Shown here: in pieces, positions 37,786-49,529 of the stretch | Position numbering within the stretch: the stretch's first letter is position 1 | Layout: each line of letters starts with the position of its first letter | NCBI RefSeq assembly: GCF_000003605.2 | Contig: NW_003123407.1 | Coordinates: forward strand, 372,634-422,162 | DNA from: Saccoglossus kowalevskii | Taxonomy: Eukaryota; Hemichordata; Enteropneusta; Harrimaniidae | Length of the DNA stretch: 49,529 nucleotides | Reading direction: 5' to 3' | Program-made: the position numbers and the translations under genes | Notes under the pieces: model-generated | What the model was told of the DNA's origin: nothing | What the model saw: only the letters and a program-made list of their open reading frames with translations | The model's database searches: none

Positions 37786-38937
37786 TGCGATTTTGACACA
37801 GAAAATGCATGGGCTATATTATTTGCTGAGGGACGGCCGCTTAGGTATGCGCTCTGTAACTTGCAGCACATGAACCTAAGAGCGTTAGCTATTCAAACAA
37901 AAATGACGTTGTACTAAAGGACGCTCAAGGTCTTCACTTGTTCATAGCATAAACAAGATTTGCTCGCTCGCTTATTATGACACCCTCAGATCGACTGATT
38001 TCTATCCCTCACAAAAGTCAAAACAAAGTCACAAAATGGTCTCCTCTTTTATGCTACATCTCTAAATATTCGTTTATGTTTCACGAGTTTTGGTGGCTGT
38101 CCCAGCATGCATTGCAGATTATACATTTTCTCTATTTTGTGGTGAAACGATCTGTTTTGTTTTTATGGCTGATATGTATAAACATGAATACATTCCCCAT
38201 CTGATACATAAATTGATAGTGCGTACCTGTAATATCTATCTTGGTGAGGGGATCAATAGTTTGGTTCTTGTAAAATATTTATAAACCTGGCATGTGGCAG
38301 AAATACTCTACTTGAATTTTTAATTCTTGTCCTTTCATGGTCAGTGGTAGATTTTGCACACAATTCGGTCATGTGGACACAGATATGAATATTATGCTCG
38401 ATAAGACAAAACAAAAACAGAACAATAAAATACAGATATATATTCACTCATTGAGTATACAGCCTTGACAAAACTGACAGTAATGCTGGAATATATACAT
38501 CGGGATCTACATAATTCCCGATTCCGGGATTGATAGCGTTTGCCCGTTCATCGTTTCTGCGCTTGCGCCTATTGCGTGACCTGGGGACAACATACCGGAA
38601 AGTAGGACAGATTTTGAACGTTCCTAACGCGCAGAGTCACGGTGTACCGAACATCAATGCTTCCAACTCACAAAGTAATAGTTTCTCCTAAATAAAACTG
38701 CCATCATCTAATTGACATACTATTCTGCCAAAGCAAGAATAACGAGCATGCAAATTATCTTTGGCTACAGCGTAATATTTTCATATTTTTCGCGGGTATT
38801 TTGGGAGTTGAAAACTACGTCACGGTCATATTTACTCTGTGAAACACGCACGTACCATCTCCATTTCAGACCACGCTTATAACTTACCTCATAGCTGAAT
38901 AATACTTGCCTTGAATAGTGCAATTTAACAAACGTTA
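37786..38937. other. Non-coding stretch before the LINE remnant
   Basis: Overlapping short frames at 37977-38447 on both strands show no domain, and nothing here is supported as a gene. Confidence 0.45.
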
Positions 38938-40330
38938 ATGTCATTAATTACAATTATTAGCTTTTACTTTATTTTGCAAAGCAGTATACCCATTAAAAAA
39001 TATCATTCAAGCAACTTTTCTTCTTACATTGGTCATGGCATCATATATTCAAACACAAAAGCTTACATCAATATACATAATTATATAACCAGGGAATTTG
39101 CTATTAATAGAGGAGTAAAACAAAGATGTATAATTAGCCCAACTCTTTTCAACATTTTTATTAATGATTTAAAGGATAGTTTTGATAATGCCAATACTGA
39201 ATCACCATTCATGAATAATATCACTGTTAACTCCATTTCATATGTAGATGCTTTAGCCCTCACTTCCACTGCCCAGGCTGGTCTACAGACATCATTAAAG
39301 ACACTAAATGAATATTGCAATAAGTGGAAATTGAGTGTGAACCTTTCAAAAACTCAAGTTATTATCTCTGGTTCATAAACATTGAAAAAAATACCAATTT
39401 AGTTTTGGAAATGATAACATTCAAACAACAAACAGTTGTACAGATCTAGGAATCCCAATGAAATCAAATGAGAGTGTTGTTGTTTAGCAAAGCTGGAAAA
39501 TCAATTTACATCTTGAACAAAATACTTTAAAGAAATCTAGACATGAAACTAAAAGTGAAACATTTACAATTTTGCTTAATGGCTCCGAATTATTGACATT
39601 CAGGACAATGCTAAATGGTAGAAACATCAATTGACACAATCAATATTAAATCCTGCAAACAAATCTTTAAAGTAAATCAACAAATCCTGTAATATAGCAT
39701 CAATAGGTAGGTCATTATCCACTACTGTTCAGTGTAAAAGTACAATTTATTAATTACTGGTTGCATATAGAATCTCCCATATGACAATCTAACAAAAAAG
39801 GCATACCTAGAACAAACAGAACACAATACAATACAAATGGCTAAATGCAATACATACAATATTGAAAGAAAATTCACTAAACTTCATAAAAGAAAAAGAC
39901 ACTCACTATGTAACAAAAAAAGTAATTAATCGAATTTTAACATATGCTAAATTTAAAGCAGAATACATCTTTGTGACATATTTGAGTTAACTTAACACTT
40001 ATAAAATATTATATTATATTAACAGAATTTCGAATTAGCAACCATAATATAGCAATAGAGAAAGGCAGATATTCAATTCCAAAGAAACGTATGCAATATG
40101 CAATAACTTTGACATAAATTCAATTGAAGACGAAAAACAGTTTCTATTGAATTGTCTAAAATATAACACATACAAGGAAAACGTCGTCCACAAAATGTTA
40201 ATACTACTTTAATCCAAAAATAAAAATATGCAATTCACATATATACTCTCAAGCAAAGTTCCCAGCATAATTAAATAACTTGCCAATTAGACAACACAAA
40301 TATTGAAATAATACATTTGTTAGGCATTTA
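38938..40330 (+). mobile_element. Degenerate LINE (non-LTR) retrotransposon fragment
   Basis: The frame at about 38938-39378 is the palm region of a non-LTR reverse transcriptase. It shows GVKQRCIISPTLFNIFINDL (family GVRQGCxLSPxLFNIxIxDL), then SYVDALALTSTAQAGLQTSL (family YADDLxLxS), and YCNKWKLSVNLSKTQV. The catalytic YADD is altered to YVDA, so the copy is dead. After the stop at 39378, further in-frame scraps continue, including IEDEKQFLLNCLKY near 40120-40165, typical of the LINE C-terminal region. It is 5'-truncated. The clade is not determined; jockey/CR1-like lineages are plausible. Confidence 0.85.
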
Positions 40331-41092
40331 TACTTTGATAATAACTATCACAGCCTTTACAGTTTATTTGTATGTAAACAACTAATGCAAGGCATGACTG
40401 ACCTAATAGTATTCACATTGCTAGAGGATGAATAGTTATTTTAAACATTTTTGCTTCATTGACATCGTGATTCAAATCTCAATAAACCGCTTACCAATTG
40501 AAAGAATTTTCATTGACAACTCACTAGTAAAATTCTATCACTATTTTAATTATCCTTGACACAGACAGTCAACGAAACTAAAACCCCTGCGAAAGCGTAA
40601 CCACCATGACGCAGTCCATGTGTTGATTGGTCTGATTAACAGCATTGACAAACAATAGAACAACTGTATAACTTTGGCCACACACTTAAATTGCACGTAT
40701 TTAACAAGTTACATAAATAATCACGTTTACACCCTAGAATGAAAATGGTCACGTGAATACAATCGTATTATTCATGTTAAAAGAGCAATGTGTTGGCTAT
40801 CAATAATAGTAGCATTGAACCTCCATATAATATGATGAACGTTGGGTATGGAAAGATTTACTCATTGTGTTGTTTGTACAACCACGTTCAACTGTAAAAC
40901 GCAAGCACAGTATATTCATTATTTAGAGATTATAAACGGCAGGCGAGGGTATTTAGTGGTGGATATAAGACCTCTTTGGGGAAAATTTGCATATTTGGCG
41001 GGAGAAAAACGTTGGGAAATATAAGTTGAAACATCTGAGAATTTACCATTGTTCACAATAAAAAGGAAACTAGTAATTCATTTTTTTATTTC
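40331..41092. other. Non-coding stretch before the methyltransferase remnant
   Basis: A 60-codon frame at 40842-41024 has no family motif. N-terminal exons of the methyltransferase-like gene were looked for here and not found. Confidence 0.4.
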
Positions 41093-41927
41093 CACACGGA
41101 AATATAATCATATACGTTTCCGGAAAAAGAGAAGAGTCATTCATAAACAACTGTTGAACCTGTAGCATACAAACTGACAAAGTTAAAACTATTGGCGAAG
41201 GATAGAGGGGACCAATGGCACAAATTTACTTGACTTTTGTGTATTAGAATTGAACGAGAGAAAACACTTTGGCTTAATTTTGGAAACACATTCAGCATAT
41301 CATATCAAAGATTTTGAGCGCACTTTATTGGACCTCCATAAATGTCTTGTTAAAGAAAGAATATTATTCATCCAAATGAATGATGGTGCTTACTGATTAT
41401 GAATCTTATTGACCACAATTAAAAACAAATATATCTGGAATAATTGAATTTTCTTAACTCGTTAATTCAAGTCAAGTCAAGTCATTTGCATAACATCAAA
41501 TCAATCTTATAATGTTAAGAATGATTGCTGTAATGTTTCCATTCCCTTTGCAGGTAGGTGGGAGAAGTTATTTTTGAAAATCGGAAACTTTGTCACTAAT
41601 CCGCATTATAACTACATTGGATCCCATCGCATAGAATATATCATGAACCGTATAATACGAAATGTCAAATACGGTAGTATAAAGAGGGAGCTGTGGTTTG
41701 ATATCAGTGAATGTTTTGATGAAAAATCCCAAGTAGAGTACTGCATAATAGATGTTTTAACTCAAATTTACAATTTTCATAAAAAAGCAAAACCTGAAAT
41801 CAAAATACTGATATTAGATTATAGGAGGGAAGAATGTTGTAAGTATGATGAAAGTAAATTTAGTCTAATACAGATGAAAGAGATTCATTTATTTGCTTTG
41901 TGTAGTCTTAGTAATAACATAACATAG
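41093..41927 (+). pseudogene. Histamine N-methyltransferase-like gene, damaged copy (+)
   Basis: Two pieces are visible. The first, 41093 to about 41450, has IIIYVSG, TVEPVAYKLTKLK (compare the family VVEPSAEQIAKYK), GDQWHK, and ERKHFGLILETHSAYHIKDF matching the HNMT segment before the conserved loop. It is broken by a deletion with frameshift near 41150, a frameshift near 41230 and stops after 41390. The second, 41554-41927, follows a good acceptor (ccctttgcag). It is intact: RWEKLFLKIG (family GWDKLWKKYG), ELWFDISECF (family TMDISDCF), TQIYNF (family TETCNF), ending in TAG, with AATAAA at 41958. HNMT transfers methyl from S-adenosylmethionine to histamine; here the SAM-binding N-terminus is missing from the window. 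If the frameshifts are assembly errors, it could be a real gene. Confidence 0.65.
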
Positions 41928-42450
41928 TCATGAACTAGTCATTTAGAAAAACAAAACAAATAAAAACATGGAAATTGTCATTACAGTTATGTGATTGGGT
42001 TATCAGTAATATTATGTAGAGTTGATATCATGAAGATAATATAATAGAAAAACGGGATTTGTTTAAAATACAGATAGCTTAAATTTATTAACGTAATTAA
42101 AGCTGAACATTTTTTTTGTTGAACATAATCTTAGTGATTTGTGATCATAGAATCATTTTGGGTTTCAACTACCAAATACATGTAAAGGTTCACTATTATG
42201 TAGTTAGCTTGTAATTCATCAATATTAGTAATACGATGTAGAACTGGCGTTATGAATATGAAGGTATTGTTAATAATGTCTCAATGATAACAGAATAATT
42301 TATTTAATTATGCGATGTTATATCAATCGCTGAACTTAGGTGGCGAGATATGTAGGACGATGTGACATAACATATGTAAATGTAAGAAAAATAGTTTACA
42401 TGTAAAATCCATTTACAATTCCTGGTTATTTTAACTGTATGTTTAACAAG
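41928..42450. other. Non-coding stretch
   Basis: Apart from the AATAAA at 41958 serving the preceding exon, no feature is supported. Confidence 0.45.
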
Positions 42451-42640
42451 CTTGTAGATATCGTTATTTTCTATGCGCTCGTGAGGCGGCGCTATGCCAG
42501 TATGATAGTATTCACCCGAGTTTATGGATTCATTGGTATAATATAAATACGGGTCATAGGTCAGTCAGCTGCTGGTTTTCCATGAATCAGAATAAAGTTA
42601 TCTCAGCTTTACGCTACATTGTGGTAATCTTGTTCACAAG
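42451..42640 (+). promoter_or_regulatory. LTR-like promoter segment
   Basis: TATAAATA at 42542, a TCAGTC initiator-like sequence at 42561 and AATAAA at 42591 follow each other within 60 bases, and the block can be bounded as tgtaga...gctaca. This is the order of signals in a retrotransposon LTR. No second LTR and no gag-pol were seen, so it would be a solo LTR. It could instead be an ordinary promoter. Confidence 0.35.
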
Positions 42641-42647
42641 TTAATCA

Positions 42648-42764
42648 ATGAGTTCCCCCTACACAGAAGAAGCTGCTTCATCGCCACTGATGCTATTACC
42701 GATGGATTTTAAAGAAAAATCACACGTTTTCACAATTCCGGAACTGGATCTCAGTCATGTATGA
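42648..42764 (+). CDS. Tiny ORF 1 with an FTIPELD motif
   Basis: A 38-codon frame starts 50 bases after the AATAAA of the LTR-like segment and ends in TGA. It contains KSHVFTIPELD near its end. The next small frame, 40 bases on, carries PKIFTISELD, so the two are related. Function unknown; it could be the start of a degraded retrotransposon gag or a duplicated small exon. Confidence 0.25.
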   Translation: MSSPYTEEAASSPLMLLPMDFKEKSHVFTIPELDLSHV

Positions 42765-42803
42765 ACCAATGTAATAACAACTTGATAAATATAAGATGGC
42801 GAA

Positions 42804-42902
42804 ATGGAAACCAATGTAAAGCCCAAAATATTTACCATTTCAGAGCTGGATCAGTATTGTGTTTTGCGCGACCTTGTTGCACGTGAAAGATCATCTGATT
42901 AA
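42804..42902 (+). CDS. Tiny ORF 2 with an FTISELD motif
   Basis: A 32-codon frame ending in TAA. It shares K-x-(I/V)-FTI-x-ELD with the frame before it and then continues with a charged tail (RDLVARERSSD). No known family. The shared motif suggests local duplication of a coding unit. Confidence 0.25.
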   Translation: METNVKPKIFTISELDQYCVLRDLVARERSSD

Positions 42903-43974
42903 TTGTTTAATCTTTAATGTTACATTGAAGATTTCTGGCATTCTGAAACCAAATATTGATGCATATATTTTCGTTTTTTGATAAAATTATGTTCAAAGTG
43001 TTTTACTGGCGGTCATTTTGTTGGAATGAACGCAGTTGCAGTACCATATGCCCTCTTTAGAACCATATTCAAGCTTTATATAAACACCATGAGGTCACAG
43101 GGTCAGGTCAAATATTAATCCCAACCACTGATGGGAAATGTACAATTTTATATATATAATTAAAACATATTCTTAAGAATCGGGATCACTATTGTGACTG
43201 GGGCTTTCTATAGTTGAAATCCGTTATACCAGGGGCGTCATCACGAAAGTTATGGTTACTGATTGGCCTATTCGAGCAGCATTAAACTAGTTATATGACT
43301 TGTTTTCAGAGGCTGTTTACTGTGTGGCTCACACTTTGATATTTTTAAAAAGCATTGTGATTTGACGGTTGAAGAAAAACACTGTCAATTTATCTATGAG
43401 ATCGAAAGTATTCTAATTTAATTTTTTTGGTGCCATTAAACACATCACACCGGCAACCAAGTTTTGAGGTAATAATCGGAGGATCCCCATGGAAGTTCCA
43501 AGAATTACGTAATTTGGTGAGAGTGTTGATTCCAGATAAAATATGCAACAACCGAAATGTTACCGGTTTTGAATAGCCCAAAGTTGTTTGACTGAAAACA
43601 TTCATTTATTGTCATCGATTGTCAACCCGTGGAAAGATACATACATGGTATGCACAGGACTGATTATGGATAGTGAGTTATCTGTAAATCAATATGCCAT
43701 TCCAATGTGTGAGCATTTGATGTAAAGACACATTTATCGAAAAGAAGCATTTTAGTATTTAGTGATTTACTTAGTTGCAGTATTGGGAAACCATTTCGAC
43801 AAAGTCACTTGGTTAGTAGTCATGTTAAAGAAAAATCAAGATGTACTTTATTGCTTTCCATCAGTTTTGAGATCTGTTATTTGTATATTATTTAAACAAA
43901 CCAATACAAATTTTGATATTATTTGTTTGCCCATCTACCTACAGCAAATAACAATACGTTGTTTGAAATACCTT
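42903..43974. other. Non-coding stretch between the two methyltransferase remnants
   Basis: The final exon of the - strand methyltransferase copy was expected here but not found. A 71-codon - strand frame at 43390-43605 begins after an acceptor-like tttcag and has no motif linking it to the family. Confidence 0.4.
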
Positions 43975-44385
43975 TTTAGTAATAATTGAACATCTGAACC
44001 TGGAATTACTGTTTTCGGAAGCGATATATTCATGGTTTTCATCATCCATCCAGGTGAATATTCCTCCGTTAACCAAAGAGTTATATAGGTCCATTATAGT
44101 GCATTTGCATTTCAGATCGTTGAAATGATACACTTAATGTGCAGCAATAATCTTACCAAATTATTTCCTCTCATACATTTCCAAAAACTCTTCACTAGTA
44201 ATATCACGAAAGTCAAATGTAACGTTGTGCCACTGGTCTCCGTTATTTTTCACCAATTGCTTCAACTTTATCAGTTCGCCTACGGCAGGGTAAATAGATA
44301 TGTACGTGATATTTGGGTAATTAATCAGCAAGTTGTCTATGAATTTTTCTTCACTTTGTCCTGTAACATCATATATAATTATATC
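43975..44385 (-). pseudogene. Histamine N-methyltransferase-like gene, damaged copy (-)
   Basis: Read on the - strand from 44385: IIIYDVTG, SEEKFIDN, KLKQLVKNNGDQWHNVTFDF, then ERK, a stop, FGKIIAAH, a stop, and YHFNDLKCK...WMDDENHEYIA. It aligns residue by residue with the + strand copy at 41093-41450 (IIIYVSG, EESFINN, KLKLLAKDRGDQWHK, ERKHFGLILETHSAYHIKDF). Two in-frame TAA codons replace sense codons of the other copy. It keeps a segment (INYPNITYIS) that the + copy has lost. The copies face each other tail to tail about 2 kb apart. No terminal exon was found. Confidence 0.6.
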
Positions 44386-47300
44386 CTAGTATGACAATAA
44401 CAATAACAACAAATCCGATAGATCATAATTATCGTGGCTCATAATATATTCTGAAATATGTTTAAATTAATATTGTTCAACATATATTCTTTTATTGTAT
44501 ATAATGTTAGTAATGGACAATAATTGGATATACAAAGTAAAGCTTACATTTCCACACCCAACAGTCATAACAGAGGCTTAAGATATCAAACGAACATCAT
44601 AATGCATACTTACAATCAAAATATACAAACCTAAATATTATAAGCATTGTAATAAGGTTTACTCTATTCACATGTATCGCATGTTTTGCTACAATCGACA
44701 AAACATAGATATGTCTGAAGATGTTTTTATCAGCCCTTAGTAATCTATCAATAATTGAGCGATTATTCTATTGAACTTGCCTTGCTCTGAATATGTCTGT
44801 GGTTTCTATGTTTTACCCTTCAGCAAACAAATAATTGTTTAATTAAATTATGAACTGTATTGGGTAAAAACTTACAGTTCTAATTAAATTATTTTGAAAG
44901 ATATCTCTGTTACTTAATATAATAGCAATTATAGTTTATGGACACCGAGACTGCAGTTTGTTTTTGTAGCATAACTGTGTGTAAAATGATTTGCATGTAA
45001 TAACTTAAATGCAAACTAATTAAATAAGGTATCCATCCGATTATTTCCACGTTATGTACGAGAGAACAGGACTCTCACATAAGTGTTATTGTCATGGATA
45101 GGTAATTTGTTATGTTATTATGCGATATTGTGATTTTTGATTCATGGGTAAGTAAAACGAAATCATATTAGCGAATGTGACTTAGCACATAAACTTTAGC
45201 ACCCCGTTGGCAGGCCAGTCACACTTCTTCTAACTACAAGAGATTACGAAATCCCAACCAAATGCTAGGAAAAAGTGAAACATTGTTCATCTATGCGAAT
45301 CTGTTGGTGCAGGAGTTTTACGAGCGGATGCCCATACACAGTGCTTACAAGTACTACATCTTGCCAAGGGTGACCTGGAGGTAGTTGTGGCAAGGGTAAC
45401 TGGATGCAGTTTAACTTCTTTTGTTGTTATGCGATGTAGTAGTGAAGAAACCTACTGAATATGAATGAAAACAAACATTTGGATCGAAGGTTATCGTGGT
45501 TTTGAAAATCATTATTTATGACGATATAAGAATTTCTGAAAAATGCATGTAACCCATTATATTTTCCCTGTGTTGAATGTAACCTTGTGAAAGTTTCATG
45601 TTAGCCATTTATATATCGTCCATTACAAATTGCATATCCAAGTACAGACATGATTTTAATATAATATCACTGAAAATATGATAAGGTATTGTGAACTAAA
45701 GATTAACCATATATGGCGCGCTCGATGCAGTAATGACATTGTGTTAAAATGTTTACACGTATTTTATTCATCGATCATTTTCGTTATAATTGTGTGATCT
45801 TTTCAGAAAAACAAGGCCATTTCGAATTATGGCTCACCGTATATGTCAATCCAAGGAAATCAAAAAAATCCCTTGATTATGTTAAGTTCGTCGCGTCATT
45901 CATGCACATACTAAATAGGGCACTGAGCCTAGCCAATTACAGGCATGACTTTAACAGGTGCTTGTCATAAGCTGCTTGGTTTACCATACACGCTTTCAGC
46001 ATGGCATGATGTTGTTCAGCTCCTGTGTGGATACATATCTTCGTTTATCTTGAAGAATAGTAGATATCATTATAGACGGATAATGCGAGAATACGTACAC
46101 ATGAATGTCGACCTGCTTGCATCTGAATTAACGTGGTAAAAGGTATCAGAAATAGCAAAGAGGGTAACCCAAACGATGGATATTGTCGGTAATCTAATTG
46201 TATAATATCTCAATACAACATAATCAAATAATGGATCACAAAATTATTATATGCAATATGAAAGTCTGACTGAAAGTAAATAAATGGCAGAAGCAATAAC
46301 GATGGAAGTCGGTAGTCGGGGCGTAATGAATGACAGAATTATTATATGCAGTATTTCGAACACATATATATGGAATGAATAAATGAAGGCCTTTCGGTAG
46401 TAACAATGAAAAATTCATGCATTGTGTCCGAACCATTAATGGGATTGTTAAATTCCATCAAAAAAAATTCTTTAATTTTGAATATTAATTGTACATGTAT
46501 TTTTCCAGCATTACTACCAGTTTTTGTCAAGTATTTATACTGAATGATCAAGTCTGTGTACTGTTATGTAAAATGATTGCCCGCCATTATAACTATGTTT
46601 ATACATTCACGTCTTATGTACGTATATTTTGTTATAAGCACACTGTTATAATATATCAAATAGTTTACCGTAATTGTTTTTACTTGACTTTGTATACCCA
46701 GTAAGCTGATGCTCCTACTTCATTTACATATATATTTATAGTTTATTTACAGTTGATGCAGAAAGAATACAAAGGTTATCTCAACTATTAAATATTGATC
46801 TTAAATTAAAATGTGACAAACCGCATCCACTTTGAATAATAATCTCAAATTATATAAATTGTAATGTTTTTGCTTTTATTCACATATCCTACAGGTATAT
46901 GATGAGGCGTGTTTACCCTAACATTCATCAACGTTTGATATCATTCTACGCTAATATAAAAACACGACAAAAATTAAAACAATGTTCAAGTCAATGGCTT
47001 TCATTCACCTATTATGAGCAAGCAAGTTGACACACTATTTTGTAGATACCCACATGTTTCATATAATATAACATAATATATAATTTTGTTGGGTTGCATA
47101 TCACACTGATGATTCATATGTTGCCGTCACGTATTCATATCTGACATTGGATCACTTACGGCCAGACTAACATTGAAGAGGGAGTATTAAAATCGCTAAT
47201 CATTACTGACCCATACGGGTATTTCAAGGCAGCATATTATGTATTGTGTACTTTTGTACAATATAGTTCACTCATATTTGTCATACATACGCACTTCATA

Positions 47301-48800
47301 GTTGAAACTAGGAAAAATGGTTTATCTCATCCCATGCTATTGACTCCTTGTTGACGTTCTACAGTTACCATTATTTTTTTGTTTCTTCTGATTACTTTCT
47401 GAAAGTTTAGGTTTCCATGTGACAGACACGTGACATTTAATCCTGCCTGTCTGCCTCCTATTTAATGACGTCACTGGCTAACATGATGTGAACCGACAAA
47501 AATGTGAAAGGCTGTACGTACAATACTTCCACTCTTCCATCCTAGATAATTTCAACAATCATTTGAAACTATTGTAAACAGGTTGTGCACACCTCCAGTT
47601 TGGCGTATGCAGGATTTAAAACAACATGATTGAATTGAACACAGAAGCTCATCTTATTGAAATAGATAGCAGTTGCATATGCCAGACATAGTTTATATCC
47701 TGGCAACGTGTCTTGATACAGGCTCCAACCATTATTCTGTTAGACTTGTATGAACTGTTCTGAGATCTGCTGCTCTCAGCGGTGCCCTCCAGAATACCAG
47801 CATTCCTCTGCAAGCAAGACTCCTTCGTTGTTGGGTTGCAGAAGCCATTGAATGTTGTCCATTAATACATTCTGGAACTGTGCTTTATCACCAATGCACA
47901 CTTCCCTAAGCAAATCCCTATTTTATTGACTTTATTCAATGTATTTTTCTGTGCTTGGTTTTTTGTAATTATTTTGGTGTATGTGTATTTCATTTCCAGT
48001 ACTATTGTCTAGTCTACTACAATCTAGTAGTGAAAGAACCCCTTGTCCAGTGTTAGTTGTGTGGGTGGCCCTCTAAAATGCAATCAGGAGGCCTTACACT
48101 GTGACAGTGTCTGATTACGATAAACTTTTCCAGAATTCCTAAGAGCTGTCTTTAGCAGAGATCAAAATATTGTGCGCTGTCGAGCTGCCAAAACATGTCC
48201 GTTTTATCGGTTATCTTCTTCACGATGATGACGATTTTATTTACACCTATTTTTAAATATAATTTAGCAGAGAGACGTTTGATTTAGTCAATATTGCAAG
48301 ATAAAACGATTTCGAATGTCTCATTACTACTTGGTGGTGCGAAGAAATAATTTTGCATAATTTGGCTGAGAATTTGTTTTCATTTTCTGGAGTGAAAAAG
48401 CTTTACAGCCTTAAGCTTATCGTCACAGCCAAATTGTCGTTATTGCTTTGAAGCGGCAATAATTCGAAGATGATTTCGATGTTACTGTTTCAAAAACGGA
48501 TGGTGTGTTGTTAACCTGATCAAAGCGCTGTTGAAATACGTATTATATTTGAAGCTAACATAACAAATAGGAGGCTTCGACTGACACGGCAAATTGACGA
48601 ATTTCGTCTGTATTTGTTGCAGACGACAACAGAAATTTAGCAGCGCCAACATGTTCATCTAGATTTATCTCATTTCATTAATATTTCAAGAGAAAATGAC
48701 TGTTCATTATTTGTTCATGCTGTTTTCTAAATGAAATACGCAAGTTTAAGTTCGGATAAAGAACCAGGGGGGAGGGGCTGCCAAGTTTGTTATTAATATT
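44386..48800. other. Long non-coding stretch
   Basis: No supported gene. Short frames at 45749-46139 and 46236-46704 overlap each other in different frames without motifs. A 52-codon frame near 47770-47910 (ALSGALQNTSIPLQARLL) is less AT-rich than its flanks but has no recognised family. A TGACGTCA site occurs at 47466. Confidence 0.45.
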
Positions 48801-48806
48801 GTGACA

Positions 48807-48918
48807 GTTTGTTTTTATTATTAGAGGACGCTTGGGCACGTAATCATTCCATATTTGGAATTTGAATTTCCTAATATGGTAGGACGAAAATACTGTAACA
48901 TATGACGTTACGGTGACA
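48807..48918. repeat. Dispersed direct repeat (also near 4561)
   Basis: Second member of the family seen in receptor intron 3, about 44 kb away. It shares gtttgtttttattattagag and the later blocks with few changes. Confidence 0.8.
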
Positions 48919-49529
48919 GATGTATACTAATATATTTTACGTTGATGCATTTTTTGATAATGCCCTTGAATATAATTAATAATTCAACAATAACTTAAAT
49001 TGCTGAAAAAAAAAACATGAACATCTTTTTGATGGCGACAGGATTCTTCATATGTTGAAAATAATTTGAAATGTATGGAAACCATTTCAGAAGATTATAT
49101 ACACTAAACCTAGCTTCGTACTGTAGTGCAGTGTATTTTAAGGACATTAAGGACATTATATTATTAGTAAATTTTACAGTAGTACGTCCGGTAAACGCCA
49201 CATAGTCGCTAGAATATCAATCTTTTAACTTGTGTGTCGCAGTATCGAGAATTATACGGAGTCCTGCAATAGTTCTAAGGTAAATATTTGTTATACTATA
49301 TATTGCATATTCAGCCAAATTCACATAACGCTCGGAAAAGTTAAACAAAAGACAACCATGGAATAAAACACAGCTAAATATAGCAGTTTTTACAGTAGTA
49401 TGACTGTGCCACGTATTCAGTAAATGAGCAACGACTACTCGTCGACTCTTAGTGATAATACTCTTCCTTCAATCGTATTTTTCCCGAGCTGGACGAAGAG
49501 AACAGTATATAATTATCATATATGTAAGT
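48919..49529. other. Non-coding right edge
   Basis: No exon recognised. The 68-codon - strand frame at 48995-49201 is AT-rich and without motif. Confidence 0.45.

Noticed and set aside
44125-44394. 89-codon + strand open frame
   Set aside because: It is the antisense shadow of the methyltransferase-like remnant, whose - strand reading aligns with the second copy.

Overview
The window is animal (metazoan) nuclear DNA. It is AT-rich and intron-rich, with GT-AG splice sites that join known protein families in frame, decayed transposons, and one 50-base assembly gap at 25299-25348. A nicotinic receptor gene, histamine N-methyltransferase-like remnants, a Crypton/KIAA1958-type recombinase and a LINE suggest a marine invertebrate (lophotrochozoan, invertebrate deuterostome or similar). 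I cannot place the species.

Layout. (1) 1506-9209, + strand: a complete six-exon nicotinic acetylcholine receptor alpha-type subunit (441 residues). Its last intron carries a TTAA-flanked foldback element. A possible terminal exon of an unrelated gene lies at 441-690. (2) 12913-18549 and 26809-31991, - strand: two tandem seven-exon paralogues of a secreted subtilisin/proteinase K-fold (peptidase S8) protein, 349 and 345 residues. Both have a signal peptide and no inhibitor propeptide, and both have lost catalytic residues: Asp to Gly or Ser, His to Arg, and in the second also Ser to Ala. They look like a family of secreted pseudoproteases and are the most interesting content here. (3) Between them, 19056-24591: a small inverted-repeat element, an 11-unit 40-bp minisatellite whose units carry a CRE (TGACGTCA) site, and a broken Crypton/KIAA1958-like tyrosine recombinase. 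(4) 24900-26050: RFX X-box-like sites, a possible exon cut by the gap, and a foldback element. (5) 31992-49529: largely non-coding, with a sub-repeated element, two direct-repeat pairs, a degenerate LINE, two inverted damaged copies of a histamine N-methyltransferase-like gene, and an LTR-like promoter followed by two tiny related ORFs.

The exon models were checked by reading phase. The three intact genes give coding totals of 1326, 1050 and 1038 bases, all divisible by three with no internal stop. All three also have a good splice acceptor a few bases upstream of the start codon, so each probably has a non-coding first exon or receives a trans-spliced leader. The paralogues share exon phases and nearly all exon sizes, so they arose by tandem duplication. 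No functional link between the receptor and the subtilase-fold genes can be shown from the sequence; both products would act at or outside the cell surface.
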